DNA of 64,000 nucleotides from Coleofasciculus sp040219735 (GTDB lineage: Bacteria; Cyanobacteriota; Cyanobacteriia; Cyanobacteriales; Coleofasciculaceae). The first letter of the stretch is position 1, and every line of letters begins with the position of its first letter. The stretch lies in NCBI GenBank assembly GCA_040219735.1, contig JAVJRX010000076.1. One strand, written 5' to 3'. This document shows, one piece after another, positions 1 through 7,954 of the stretch. The notes under the pieces are model-generated. The model was given only the letters and a program-made list of their open reading frames with translations. It was not told the DNA's origin and ran no database searches. The translations under genes and the position numbers were made by a program.

Positions 1-941
1 TAGGAGGCGGTACGAATTTCGTTAATGATATCTAATGTTCCTGCGGCTAATAGTTTATTCACCGTTAAAGCTTCCCCAGTGCGAGACTTGGCGGGTATCT
101 CTTCCATTTGATTAAAATCGCAGTCGTAAATATTTCCGCGATAATCAATGGAAAGTTCGTTACGGCACATCAAATGTTCCACCGTAGTCGGATTAAACTT
201 ATCTTCCAGAAACTTCAGGTAAGGCGTATATAGCTTTGTCCTTTGCAGGTAAAACTTAGTTCTGCCAACGGGTAAATTCGTAATCGTGAATAACTGGTTA
301 AAGTCAATATCAAAATTATCCTTAAGGAACCGTTTATAATCCTGCTCTAATTTAACTTGATTCGGCGTTAAGGAAAAGTTTTCACTCACGGGTAATGATG
401 GGTTATAGACCAAATCCAGGATTAAGTTGGGATTTTTTCCATAGCCCAATTGATTCAGCCGTTGAATTGACCGAATCGAATCATTATAGACTCCTTTTCC
501 CCGCATTTTATCCACATTTTCTTCTAAATAGCAGGGAAGGGAGGCGACAACTCTCACCTGATGCTGAGCAAAGTATTCGGGCAAATCATGGAATCCCGGT
601 TCAAAGAAAATGGTTAAATTTGAGCGGACAATCACTTCTTTTCCCGTTGAACGCGCCGCTTCAACTAAGGGTTTAAACCCATAATTCATTTCGGGTGCGC
701 CACCTGTTAAATCAATGGTTTGGATTTGAGGAAAGCGATGAATTAGTTGGATGAGTTGGTTACAGATTTCGGGGGTAAGTTCTTCAGTGCGTTTGGGTCC
801 CGCTTCTACATGACAATGGGTACAGGCTAGATTACAGCGTTTTCCCAGATTAATTTGAACAACAGTAATTTGATTTTTGGTTAAAGGTGTCCTTAGTTTT
901 TGGTTAAACGGTGTTACGGCGAATGTGGCTGTCTGTGTCAT
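1..941 (-). CDS. arsS: Arsenosugar biosynthesis radical SAM protein ArsS (3' end off window)
   Basis: The reading frame opens at ATG 941 and is still open at base 1, so about 313 residues are visible and the C-terminus lies outside the window. A CNLACTHCHVEAGP motif near residue 35 is the radical-SAM CxxxCxxC cluster site. Further on are a conserved LTGGAPEM stretch and a C-terminal CRNELSIDYRGNIYDCDFNQ region, both as in the ArsS family. Known family members add the S-adenosyl-derived sugar to methylated arsenic, usually next to arsM. An arsM gene may lie beyond the left edge. An imperfect ATCAA/ATGAT inverted repeat near 1020-1035 could be an ArsR-type site, but this is weak. Confidence 0.88.
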   Translation of the reverse strand, partial: MTQTATFAVTPFNQKLRTPLTKNQITVVQINLGKRCNLACTHCHVEAGPKRTEELTPEICNQLIQLIHRFPQIQTIDLTGGAPEMNYGFKPLVEAARSTGKEVIVRSNLTIFFEPGFHDLPEYFAQHQVRVVASLPCYLEENVDKMRGKGVYNDSIRSIQRLNQLGYGKNPNLILDLVYNPSLPVSENFSLTPNQVKLEQDYKRFLKDNFDIDFNQLFTITNLPVGRTKFYLQRTKLYTPYLKFLEDKFNPTTVEHLMCRNELSIDYRGNIYDCDFNQMEEIPAKSRTGEALTVNKLLAAGTLDIINEIRTAS

Positions 942-1122
942 TGGTTGAATTCCGGGAAATACATCTTGACTTCAGTATCTAGCTAGCCAAACCCATCTCG
1001 GCTGGCTGGGTCTATAATAAATCATTTAGTTTGATTCTGGAGCAATTAAACAGGAGTTCAATGAGTTTTTGCTGAAAATCGGCTTAATTTAGACTGAAAA
1101 AGTTAATAAAACAAGCGCTGAC

Positions 1123-1150
1123 TATAGCAACCGCCATAGCGGTTAGGACA
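1123..1150. repeat. Dispersed repeat, TATAGCAACCGCC family, copy 1
   Basis: The string TATAGCAACCGCC followed by GGTTAGGAC or GATGTTAGGAC occurs here and near 10274 and 52496. All three copies are intergenic. Function is unknown. Confidence 0.7.
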
Positions 1151-1181
1151 CATCTTATGGTAGAGACATTCCGCCGGAGTT

Positions 1182-1209
1182 GTAGAGACGCGCCATGGCG
1201 CGTCTCTAC
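1182..1209. repeat. Palindromic GTAGAGACG repeat
   Basis: GTAGAGACGCGCC is followed by its reverse complement, giving a perfect hairpin. Related GTAGAGACG...CGTCTC elements occur at 11628-11694, 13281-13304, 45438-45479 and 52628-52653. Such elements are common between cyanobacterial genes. The 62-codon open frame across this palindrome (1084-1272, minus) is not a credible gene. Confidence 0.75.
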
Positions 1210-1381
1210 TAGGAAAAAAGACCTAGGGGGTGACTTCATCGGATTTAGGATCAATAATCTTTCCAAAGACAAAATAATAGCTTTACATTTTTGACTTCAA
1301 CCTTCATTCTGGCTTCACCAAGAAGCTTGGCAAAGAAGTTAAGCTGAGGTTACTTTATGCCATTAACTCAGGAGCCAAAGA

Positions 1382-1552
1382 ATGAAAGGAGTGAAAGAGC
1401 AAGCCCGCCAAGAGACGATTTATAATGGTTCGCAATTAACCACCAAACCCTTCTTGATGGATGTGACGCCTCTGAGGAAAAAAAAATTAGCTTGTCGGTG
1501 GATTACCTCATCTGCTAATCCGGGAACTTTAATGGGAATGTGGGATTTTTAA
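1382..1552 (+). CDS. Possible small protein (56 aa), unknown
   Basis: ATG at 1382 runs to TAA at 1550-1552 and follows GGAGCCAAAGA, a plausible ribosome-binding site. The peptide starts MKGVKEQARQETIYNGSQL and ends GTLMGMWDF. I recognise no family. It is the only open frame with a sensible translation start in the 670-bp gap between arsS and the DUF6816-like gene. It may be a genuine short protein or chance. Confidence 0.3.
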   Translation: MKGVKEQARQETIYNGSQLTTKPFLMDVTPLRKKKLACRWITSSANPGTLMGMWDF

Positions 1553-1608
1553 CTGGATTTGGCGAGAAGTTCCGCGCTGTACTTTGATGTCATGGTGTCT
1601 GACTATAA

Positions 1609-2445
1609 CTATTGTATGGGTTCTAACTGGAGTCGATACCGATACAAGGCGACGGGTTTATCTAAAGCTTTAAAATAATCAGGATCTTGAGGGGAAAGGT
1701 AGATGGCGGTGATTTGCCATGCTTCAATTCCGGAATCGGGTGAAGGTAATTGATGATAAGCGGTTGTGGTTTCCACCTGATTTAAATAGGGTTGGTTTGT
1801 ACCGCGAAAGTATTGATTAGTTACTTCTGTAGCAATAAAGCGATCGCGGCTGGGGGTTTCTGTGTTTCGATCTGTCACAATAGAGATAATTTGGCGTCCC
1901 GATCGCAATTCGGTGATTTGCCGATTCACAGAGGCGGGATCTACCTTCACCGAACGAATAGCGCCATCGCCTAGATAAGCTTGGGCGATATTTAAGCCAT
2001 TGAATTCTCGATCAGCAACAACGCCGGATTCCCTTTGTCGGGGAAGGGGTATAATGCGATCGCGAGATTTAGATTGCACCTGATCAACCCGTTCAAACCG
2101 TACCCGAAACTGCATCGGCTGATTTAAATAGCGGCGATTACTCTTCATCCCCGGTGTTATCACTTCTGGCGCTAAGGGTGCAATTTGTTCGACGAGGGTG
2201 CTGGTAACATTCCAGGTTCCCTCCATCCAATCGGGATAAACTAAATCCCCAGTCGCCGCCATCACCGGGGGTTTAGTTTGCCAATTGGGGAATTGCGCCA
2301 CGCGATCGGCTAATTGTCCGGCTTGTGCTGGATTTGTCCAAAAGCAGTAGACTAGGATTAAGCCCAATCCTATGAGTCTGGGAAGAATCGCCACAACTGA
2401 ATTGACCTTTGCTCGGTATCGGTTAACAAGAGAGAACGCTCTCAC
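1609..2445 (-). CDS. Exported DUF6816-like protein
   Basis: The protein has a hydrophobic leader (GLGLILVYCFW) ending in a signal-peptidase-like NPAQA site. A WMEGTWNVTSTLVEQ segment and a beta-rich body with a TEVTNQYFRG motif follow, resembling the DUF6816 family of cyanobacteria and plastids. I would expect it in the thylakoid lumen or periplasm. No ATG exists near the front. I chose GTG 2445 because GAGG lies nine bases upstream; TTG 2487 and GTG 2394 are alternatives. The first third of the gene, including the translation start, is duplicated at 3434-3741. Molecular function is not known to me. Confidence 0.65.
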   Translation of the reverse strand: MRAFSLVNRYRAKVNSVVAILPRLIGLGLILVYCFWTNPAQAGQLADRVAQFPNWQTKPPVMAATGDLVYPDWMEGTWNVTSTLVEQIAPLAPEVITPGMKSNRRYLNQPMQFRVRFERVDQVQSKSRDRIIPLPRQRESGVVADREFNGLNIAQAYLGDGAIRSVKVDPASVNRQITELRSGRQIISIVTDRNTETPSRDRFIATEVTNQYFRGTNQPYLNQVETTTAYHQLPSPDSGIEAWQITAIYLSPQDPDYFKALDKPVALYRYRLQLEPIQ

Positions 2446-2539
2446 AGTAGGATACCTCGTCAGTGAACCTCTACCCAATCCTGTCAATTTCTCGGTCTAG
2501 ATGCGACTACCTGTGGGTGTTTTTTCCGACGAGTTAAAA
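2232..2539. repeat. Direct repeat, copy 1 (~308 bp)
   Basis: This segment aligns with 3434-3741 at a constant offset of 1,202 bases without visible gaps. It covers the 5' end of the DUF6816-like gene and its upstream region. Divergence is concentrated in a short patch near 2407-2421. The two copies flank the PIN-domain module. Confidence 0.85.
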
Positions 2540-2573
2540 GCGAAGGCTGAAATGCTACACTTAATATGATTAG

Positions 2574-2684
2574 GTTGCCGACAATCGCACCTTCGCCACG
2601 ATCTGCGATACCCTACTCCAAAAATTCTTATCCGGTGAAACTAGAGTCAAACAATTAGAGAAACTGTTAGATATTGTCTCATGA
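2574..2684 (+). pseudogene. Remnant coding frame, translationally coupled to PIN gene
   Basis: After a stop at 2571-2573 this frame is open for 36 codons and ends in TGA, overlapping the ATG of the PIN gene (ATGA). The end of the peptide, QKFLSGETRVKQLEKLLDIVS, is amphipathic and protein-like, yet the frame has no ATG or GTG start. It could be the 3' end of an antitoxin-like gene whose beginning was lost at the duplication junction. Inference only. Confidence 0.4.
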
Positions 2685-3130
2685 ACAGGGTTTACCTAGA
2701 CACAAGCGTTTACAATCGCCCCTTCGATGACCAAACACAACCCAAGATTTTTTTAGAGACACAAGCTGTTATTCTCATTTTGCAAATGGCGGAAGCCCAA
2801 TTAATAAACTTGGTTAGTTCTTCAGTTCTAGACTATGAAAATAGCCTTAATCCTTTTCAGATTAAACAGCAAGCCATGAATCGGTATCTACAAATGGCGA
2901 CAACCCGACAACAGGTTGATGAAACAATCCGGCAAAGAGCAGAACAACTAGAACAGCAAGTAATTAAAGCGATTGATTCGCTCCATGTTGCCTGTGCAGA
3001 AGCCGCCAATAGCGATTACTTTATCACCTGTGACAAGCGATTAATTAATCGCTGTCAGGGATTACCCCTAAAAACTCTTAATCCAGTTGACTTTATTTTG
3101 GAAATAGAAGATGACAATCAAGGTAATTAA
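2681..3130 (+). CDS. PIN-domain protein (VapC-like)
   Basis: The 149-residue protein opens with VYLDTSVYNRPFDD, the first acidic motif of PIN ribonucleases. A conserved IDSLHVACAEAANSDYFITCDKRL block follows, carrying further acidic metal ligands. PIN proteins in pairs like this usually act as ribonuclease toxins. Its ATG overlaps the stop of an upstream remnant (2574-2684), and its 3' end overlaps the next small gene by 20 bases, so the three frames form a compact module. The module lies exactly between the two copies of a 308-bp duplication, consistent with recent arrival or rearrangement. Confidence 0.75.
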   Translation: MNRVYLDTSVYNRPFDDQTQPKIFLETQAVILILQMAEAQLINLVSSSVLDYENSLNPFQIKQQAMNRYLQMATTRQQVDETIRQRAEQLEQQVIKAIDSLHVACAEAANSDYFITCDKRLINRCQGLPLKTLNPVDFILEIEDDNQGN

Positions 3131-3323
3131 CGATCAACAAGCTTTGCAAGATGGCTTAGACGTATTGATTTCACATCTAGAACCCGCTAAGTTAGCGCGT
3201 TTCGTAGCAGCTTGCAAACTAGGAGAAGGAAATTATCTTAAGCACAAAGACAAGCTTTTTGAACAAGAAACTGTTGCTAGTTTATACGAAAAAATAAAAG
3301 CCTATCAAGATTCATTGAAATAG
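3111..3323 (+). CDS. Small hypothetical protein, partner of PIN gene
   Basis: This 70-residue, mostly helical protein (MTIKVINDQQALQDGLDVLI...) starts inside the 3' end of the PIN gene. The overlap argues for co-translation. It resembles small cyanobacterial proteins found beside PIN-like genes and is a candidate antitoxin, although antitoxins more often precede the toxin. Partnership with the PIN protein is inferred from the gene overlap only. Confidence 0.6.
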   Translation: MTIKVINDQQALQDGLDVLISHLEPAKLARFVAACKLGEGNYLKHKDKLFEQETVASLYEKIKAYQDSLK

Positions 3324-3433
3324 GGTGGCTTGATCCGGCGAAAGTATTGGTTGGGAACATTCTAGACCAGCGCGGCAAAAATAACCCCCCAGTGTGCGTT
3401 TGCGTATTATTAACATGAACAAATTCGTCCTCT

Positions 3434-3647
3434 CGGGGTAAACCAAATCCCCAGTCGCCGCTATCACCGGGGGTTTAGTTTGCCAATTGGGGAATTGCGC
3501 CACGCGATCGGATAATTGTCCGGCTTGTGCTGGATTTGTGCAAAAGCAGTAGACTAGGATTAAGCCCAATCCTATGAGTCTGGGAAGAATCGCCACAACT
3601 GAATTGACCTTCGAGGGGTGTAGGTTAACAAGAGAGAACGCTCTCAC
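3434..3647 (-). pseudogene. 5' fragment of the DUF6816-like gene
   Basis: This is the second copy of the front of the gene at 1609-2445. It includes the GTG start, the signal peptide, the NPAQA cleavage region and the following ~45 residues (to ATGDLVYP). After that the frame runs into unrelated sequence, so the WMEGTWNV part onward is missing. It could still be transcribed because the upstream region is duplicated too. Confidence 0.75.
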
Positions 3648-3741
3648 AGTAGGATACCTCGCCAGTGAACCTTTACCCAATCATGCCAATTTCTCGGTCT
3701 AGATGCGACCACCTGTGGGTGTTTTTTCCGACGAGTCAAAA
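3434..3741. repeat. Direct repeat, copy 2 (~308 bp)
   Basis: Partner of 2232-2539. Its distal end lies close to the leader of CRISPR array 1, so the rearrangement placed the duplicated promoter region next to the array. Confidence 0.85.
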
Positions 3742-3953
3742 TTTGAGGCTGTATCCCAAATCCCGTCAGGGTTTGCCGCCTATTTTATTATTTAGGGGCG
3801 GTCGCCAAGTCTGAAAGGCTTATGGATAAAGGATTTGAGCCTATTTTGTTCCAGGGGACTTGTCAAAGGCGATGGCTGAAATGCTATAGTTATATCAGCC
3901 AGTCGCCATTGTACCTTGAAAACTAAATACAGTATAGGTTCTGAGAGGCTGCC
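3742..3953 (+). promoter_or_regulatory. Leader of CRISPR array 1
   Basis: This A/T-rich stretch precedes the first repeat and contains ACCTTGAAAACTAAATA at about 3913-3929, similar to leader motifs of other cyanobacterial arrays. The only degenerate repeat is at the opposite end of the array. Transcription of the array from left to right is therefore likely. Confidence 0.55.
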
Positions 3954-4781
3954 CTTGGAATTCCCCTGAATCCCTATCAGGGATTGAAACGAATGGGTGC
4001 CCGATCGCAGCGGAATGATTCTAGTCTTGGAATTCCCCTGAATCCCTATCAGGGATTGAAACTAAATTGGGACGCACAAACTCTATTGAAACTGGCCTTG
4101 GAATTCCCCTGAATCCCTATCAGGGATTGAAACAGCAATTTTTTGCTGAAGTAGATGAGGATAGAGACTTGGAATTCCCCTGAATCCCTATCAGGGATTG
4201 AAACAGACGATGGAAAGGCTTCCCCTTCAAGTCTTTGCTTGGAATTCCCCTGAATCCCTATCAGGGATTGAAACACCCTTGCTATTGGTACGACAAACGC
4301 GATCGCCAACCTTGGAATTCCCCTGAATCCCTATCAGGGATTGAAACAGTTAGGGATCAACTATAAAGATTTGCACCCTAATCTTGGAATTCCCCTGAAT
4401 CCCTATCAGGGATTGAAACTTGAATCCCCCTCCTGGGGCATGAAGGATCGTAACTTGGAATTCCCCTGAATCCCTATCAGGGATTGAAACGTATTCAGGG
4501 TTAGGCTTTATGGCTTTTGCCTTGCTTGGAATTCCCCTGAATCCCTATCAGGGATTGAAACAGAAAAAAAGATCATATCTCTTTACTTGCAAGGGAACTT
4601 GGAATTCCCCTGAATCCCTATCAGGGATTGAAACCGCCTGCTATCGGGCGATCGCGTGGTTGTTCATGGGCAACTTGGAATTCCCCTGAATCCCTATCAG
4701 GGATTGAAACATGGAAGCCCAACGATCTGCTGATGGATCGGTTGCTTGGAATTCCCCTGAATCCCTATCAGGGATTGAACC
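3954..4781 (+). CRISPR. CRISPR array 1: 12 repeats of 37 bp, 11 spacers
   Basis: Repeats begin CTTGGAATTC and end ATCAGGGATTGAAAC. They start at 3954, 4026, 4097, 4168, 4238, 4311, 4383, 4454, 4525, 4598, 4674 and 4745. Eleven copies look identical; the last ends GATTGAACC, marking the old, leader-distal end. Spacers are 33-39 bases and all differ. No cas gene adjoins it, and its repeat differs from that of array 2. It may be served by another cas set elsewhere in the genome or share Cas6 processing in trans. Open frames crossing the array are artefacts of the repeat unit. Confidence 0.97.
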
Positions 4782-4992
4782 CCTTATCCATGACAAATCA
4801 AAATTCCCAATTAATTAATCTGAAGTTCCCCCAACCAAAAAATCAAAACTGCCTCACCGTGCGGCTTTCAGCGATTTTTGACGCGCCCTACATGGGTACG
4901 ATTTGAGGGTATTGAGCGCTCAAACCCTTATGGTGTAAGGCTTTAGCCTGGGTGTAGTACATCTGAATGGGGGAACTTCAGATTAATGGTAA

Positions 4993-5326
4993 GGGCTCTT
5001 TCATTGCCCATTGGTGTCAACTTAAGCGGAAAACCCCTCACCCCCAGCCCCTCTCCATCCCCCCTAGCCCCCCTTTGAAAGGGGGGAATGAGGGGAGAGG
5101 GGAGCAAGAAAGGTGTTATATTGCAGGCGTAGCCACCTACATTTTTCATCCTTGATTGTTCCAATTCCCCTTCTCCCATGAAAAAAAAGCGAAGCATCCT
5201 CTGTCATCCCCCCTCTTCGTAGGGGGGAACGAGGGGGGTGGGAGAAGGGGTTAGGGGATGAGGGTGAAATGCTTGCCAGTCGTGCTTTTTACCTTAAGTT
5301 GACACGGATGGGCAATGAAAGAGCCC
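4993..5326. mobile_element. MITE-like element, 334 bp, with 34-bp inverted ends
   Basis: The left end starts GGGCTCTTTCATTGCCCAT and runs to CTTAAG at 5026. The right end (5293-5326) is its inverse with about two mismatches. No transposase gene fits inside. The interior holds C-rich and G-rich tracts that can pair (around 5050-5100 and 5205-5240). This fits a non-autonomous transposon or the collapsed ends of an insertion sequence. Confidence 0.6.
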
Positions 5327-5384
5327 CTACAAATACCCTTAACCGAATACATTAATCAAGTGAACAATCCCCTATCGCCTAAAT

Positions 5385-6380
5385 TCACATCAACAAAACA
5401 TTAAAAAGATAGCCAACCCCAATAATTCCCATCGTCATCAACGCAATAAAGACAGCCAATAACTCAGGCTGCAACACCTTCCTGAGAATCACCATTTCTG
5501 GCAACGATAACGCCGTAACCGCCATTGTAAACGATAGAACCGTCCCCAAAGGCAACCCTTTATTCACCAACGCCTCAGTAATCGGTAAAACCCCAGCAAT
5601 ATTAGCATACAGCGGCACCCCCATCACCACCGCGATCGGCACCGCCAAAGGATTCCCCGCCCCCGCCCACTGTGTAATAATATCGGCAGGAACATACCCA
5701 TGAATTCCCGCCCCAATCGCAATTCCACCCACCACATAAAGCCAGACAGACTTAACAATTTCACTCGCCGAATAATAACCCTGTTCCCATCGTTCTTTCC
5801 AAGTCAGTTCCATATCATCGCCCTGATCCCGATCACAATCTGACCCTTGGCGAGACTTCTGCAACGCCCAGACAAAGGGTTCCACCCACTTTTCCAGGTG
5901 TAGCATCCCAATAATATAACCCGCCGCGATCGCTAATCCCACCCCAAAGGCTATATAGATCACCGTTGCCTTTAGCCCAAACAGTCCCCATAATAAAATA
6001 ACCGCGACTTCATTCACCATCGGTGCCGCAATCAGATAGGAAAACGTGACTCCCAAAGGCACACCCGCCTCTAAAAACCCAATAAATAAGGGCACGGCGG
6101 AACAGGAACAAAAAGGCGTGACAATGCCAATTGTTGCCGCTAAACCATTGCCAAAAATCGTCCGCTTGCCACTAATCCAGTAGCGAATCTTTTGCGGGTC
6201 GAGAAAGGTTTGCACCGTTCCCACTATAAAACTAATCACGATTAATAGAGTCAGCACTTTAGGGACATCGTAGAAAAAGAAATGTAGCGCTGACCCCAGA
6301 GACGAATGCAACGATAACCCCAAAACTTTAGTAACAATTTGGGCAGCTAACCAATCAAAGGGATAAAATACATCAAACAT
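5385..6380 (-). CDS. Permease, YraQ/ArsP-like (DUF318)
   Basis: This 331-residue polytopic membrane protein has about eight to ten hydrophobic segments. It carries the family motif TPFCSCSAVPLFIGFLEAG near residue 90 and a second conserved GVPLYANIAGVLPI repeat near residue 260. A charged, Cys/Asp-rich loop (around 180-205) separates the two halves. Family members export organoarsenicals or other metal(loid)s; the substrate here is not shown by sequence. AGGATAAGTT precedes the ATG. It lies 70 bases downstream of the MerR-thioredoxin gene on the same strand and is probably co-transcribed from the MerR-type promoter at 7196-7220. Confidence 0.82.
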   Translation of the reverse strand: MFDVFYPFDWLAAQIVTKVLGLSLHSSLGSALHFFFYDVPKVLTLLIVISFIVGTVQTFLDPQKIRYWISGKRTIFGNGLAATIGIVTPFCSCSAVPLFIGFLEAGVPLGVTFSYLIAAPMVNEVAVILLWGLFGLKATVIYIAFGVGLAIAAGYIIGMLHLEKWVEPFVWALQKSRQGSDCDRDQGDDMELTWKERWEQGYYSASEIVKSVWLYVVGGIAIGAGIHGYVPADIITQWAGAGNPLAVPIAVVMGVPLYANIAGVLPITEALVNKGLPLGTVLSFTMAVTALSLPEMVILRKVLQPELLAVFIALMTMGIIGVGYLFNVLLM

Positions 6381-6450
6381 AACTTATCCTTTAGCTGGAA
6401 ACGAGAAACGGAGAAGGTATTAACTTAAATTGACCCCTGCCAAAACCCCT

Positions 6451-7155
6451 CTAAAACTGCAACAACGGTTTAATTTGTTCTGGCGACATCACCTTTCCCT
6501 TACTCACCACTTTGCCATTGACAGCTAAGGCTGGAGTAGACATAACACTCCGTTTCGCAATCTCCACAGGGTCAGTAATATGGAGGACTTCAGCCTCAAT
6601 ACCCAAAGACGCGATCGCACTTCGGGCATTTTCCTCTAATTGATGGCATTTTTTACAACCCGTTCCCAGAATTTCTACCGTAAGCGTATCCATAATTAAA
6701 GCCTCATCATAGTTTGCATCGTACTCAAATTTATCAGAATTGTCTTCACCCTTAAAACCAACATCCTTGAAGACAATACACTGGCGTTCTTCCCCCAACC
6801 GTTGAGCATTTTCTTGACAACGATTGAGCAAAGGCAATAATTCTGTTCGTAGCCGTTGTAACTGCTGGATATTGTCTTCAATTTGCTGAACTTTTTTCAG
6901 CAACATCTGATAAACTTCACCACAAGACAGAGACTCTCCATCTTGCAATACCAGTAATTCTTTAATTTCGTCTAAGCTTAAACCTAACGCCTTAGCCCGA
7001 CTAATAAAGGACAACCGTTCAATATCCTGGTTATCAAACAAGCGATATCCAGCCTCTGTACGTTTCGGACTCGGAATCAATCCAATCCGTTCATAAAAGT
7101 AAAGGGTTTGGGGATTAAGTCCCAACTTACGCGCCACTTCACCAACTTGAAGCAT
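6451..7155 (-). CDS. MerR regulator fused to small thioredoxin-like domain
   Basis: Residues 1-75 form a MerR winged helix (VGEVARKLGLNPQTLYFYERIGL). A dimerisation coiled coil covers about 80-120. Cys78, Cys113 and Cys126 sit where ZntR-type regulators bind metal. From about residue 156 a TM0996/MTH895-type small thioredoxin begins (VEILGTGCKKCHQLEENAR, CxxC at 167-170, then MSTPALAVNGKVV). The family permease and this small thioredoxin are often adjacent genes; here the thioredoxin is the tail of the regulator. It probably senses a thiophilic metal(loid) and controls its own operon with the permease at 5385-6380. Confidence 0.88.
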   Translation of the reverse strand: MLQVGEVARKLGLNPQTLYFYERIGLIPSPKRTEAGYRLFDNQDIERLSFISRAKALGLSLDEIKELLVLQDGESLSCGEVYQMLLKKVQQIEDNIQQLQRLRTELLPLLNRCQENAQRLGEERQCIVFKDVGFKGEDNSDKFEYDANYDEALIMDTLTVEILGTGCKKCHQLEENARSAIASLGIEAEVLHITDPVEIAKRSVMSTPALAVNGKVVSKGKVMSPEQIKPLLQF

Positions 7156-7195
7156 ATTGCCTCAACTCATTCAGAATCCACTGCCTTAATCATAA

Positions 7196-7220
7196 ACCTT
7201 ATACCTAGGTATAAGGTCAA
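7196..7220 (-). promoter_or_regulatory. MerR-type operator/promoter
   Basis: A perfect 22-bp palindrome (ACCTTATACCT / AGGTATAAGGT, 7196-7217) lies between a minus-strand -35 box TTGACC and a -10 box TATGAT. The spacer is 20 bases, the over-long spacing that MerR activators correct by twisting DNA. It is about 40 bases upstream of the MerR-thioredoxin start. Confidence 0.88.
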
Positions 7221-7437
7221 GCCCTAGTCAGAAAATATTGCCCCAAAAAGCCCATCCCCGCATCGGGGAGGGTTCATAACCCATCCGGATTAACTACCCC
7301 TTTGATACAGCAGATTTGGTGGTTGATGAGGTACAGCCTCACTTACGCGCCATCGCGCTGTAATTCAGTCCGCGCAGGCGGACTTTGTTTGTGTAGCAGT
7401 GACTTCTAGTCGCCATGGCAAACAAAAAGGGAGTGAC

Positions 7438-7833
7438 TTAACCCAATGCATCAATTAACTGAACAACTCGCTCCTTAATCTCATCTCGTACTCGCCGAAA
7501 CGTCTCTATCGGTTCACCCGCCGGATCATCCAATTGCCAATCCTGAAACACCTCCCGCAATACCCAAGATTCAGGCAAATTTACCCCACACCCACACAGA
7601 GAAATCACCGCATTATAATCTTCAGCCTTAAAATCACTTAACGGCTGAGACACTTGCTCACTAATATCAATCCCAACTTCCGCCATCACCTCAACCGCCG
7701 TAGGATTCACCTCAGACCCCTGCAAACCCGAACTCGTCACCGCAATTTTTCCCGCTCCTAATGTGCGAGCAAATCCTTCTGCCATTTGGGAACGACAAGA
7801 ATTTTGCTTACAAACAAACATAATAGATTTCAT
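7438..7833 (-). CDS. arsC: Arsenate reductase, Synechocystis type
   Basis: This protein has the low-molecular-weight phosphatase fold. It opens with FVCKQNSCRSQMAEG, the CX5R-type P-loop. With the start at ATG 7833 the key cysteines fall at 8, 80 and 82 (SLCGCG), exactly the catalytic triad known for the glutathione/glutaredoxin-linked enzyme of Synechocystis. A GGGAG ribosome site seven bases ahead also favours 7833 over the ATG at 7839. It reduces arsenate to arsenite for export by the adjacent Acr3. It is the last gene of the pstS-like/acr3/arsC operon. Confidence 0.93.
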   Translation of the reverse strand: MKSIMFVCKQNSCRSQMAEGFARTLGAGKIAVTSSGLQGSEVNPTAVEVMAEVGIDISEQVSQPLSDFKAEDYNAVISLCGCGVNLPESWVLREVFQDWQLDDPAGEPIETFRRVRDEIKERVVQLIDALG

Positions 7834-7888
7834 CACCATACTCCCATATTTCTCCCCATAAAACTCTCATTCAACACTACTCAATTCC

Positions 7889-7926
7889 TCTGCGTACCTC
7901 TGCGTAAACCTCTGCGTCCTCTGCGT
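7889..7926. repeat. Short tandem CTCTGCGT-type repeat
   Basis: CTCTGCGTA/CTCTGCGTAAAC units recur four times in the acr3-arsC gap. These are typical short repeats of cyanobacterial intergenic DNA. Confidence 0.5.
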
Positions 7927-7954
7927 TAAAAAACCCAACTCCCCAACCCCCCAA

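Noticed and set aside
1084..1272. 62-codon minus-strand frame before the small ORF
   Set aside because: Most of it is the GTAGAGACG palindrome and the TATAGCAACC repeat; no ribosome site or family resemblance.
3742..3953. Third copy of the direct repeat in the CRISPR 1 leader
   Set aside because: Only a short GGCTGAAATGCTA stretch near 3875 is shared with 2545-2557; too short to count as a further copy.
4049..4906. Open frames across CRISPR array 1 (both strands)
   Set aside because: They translate the repeat unit again and again (for example FQSLIGIQGNSK) and are products of the array, not genes.
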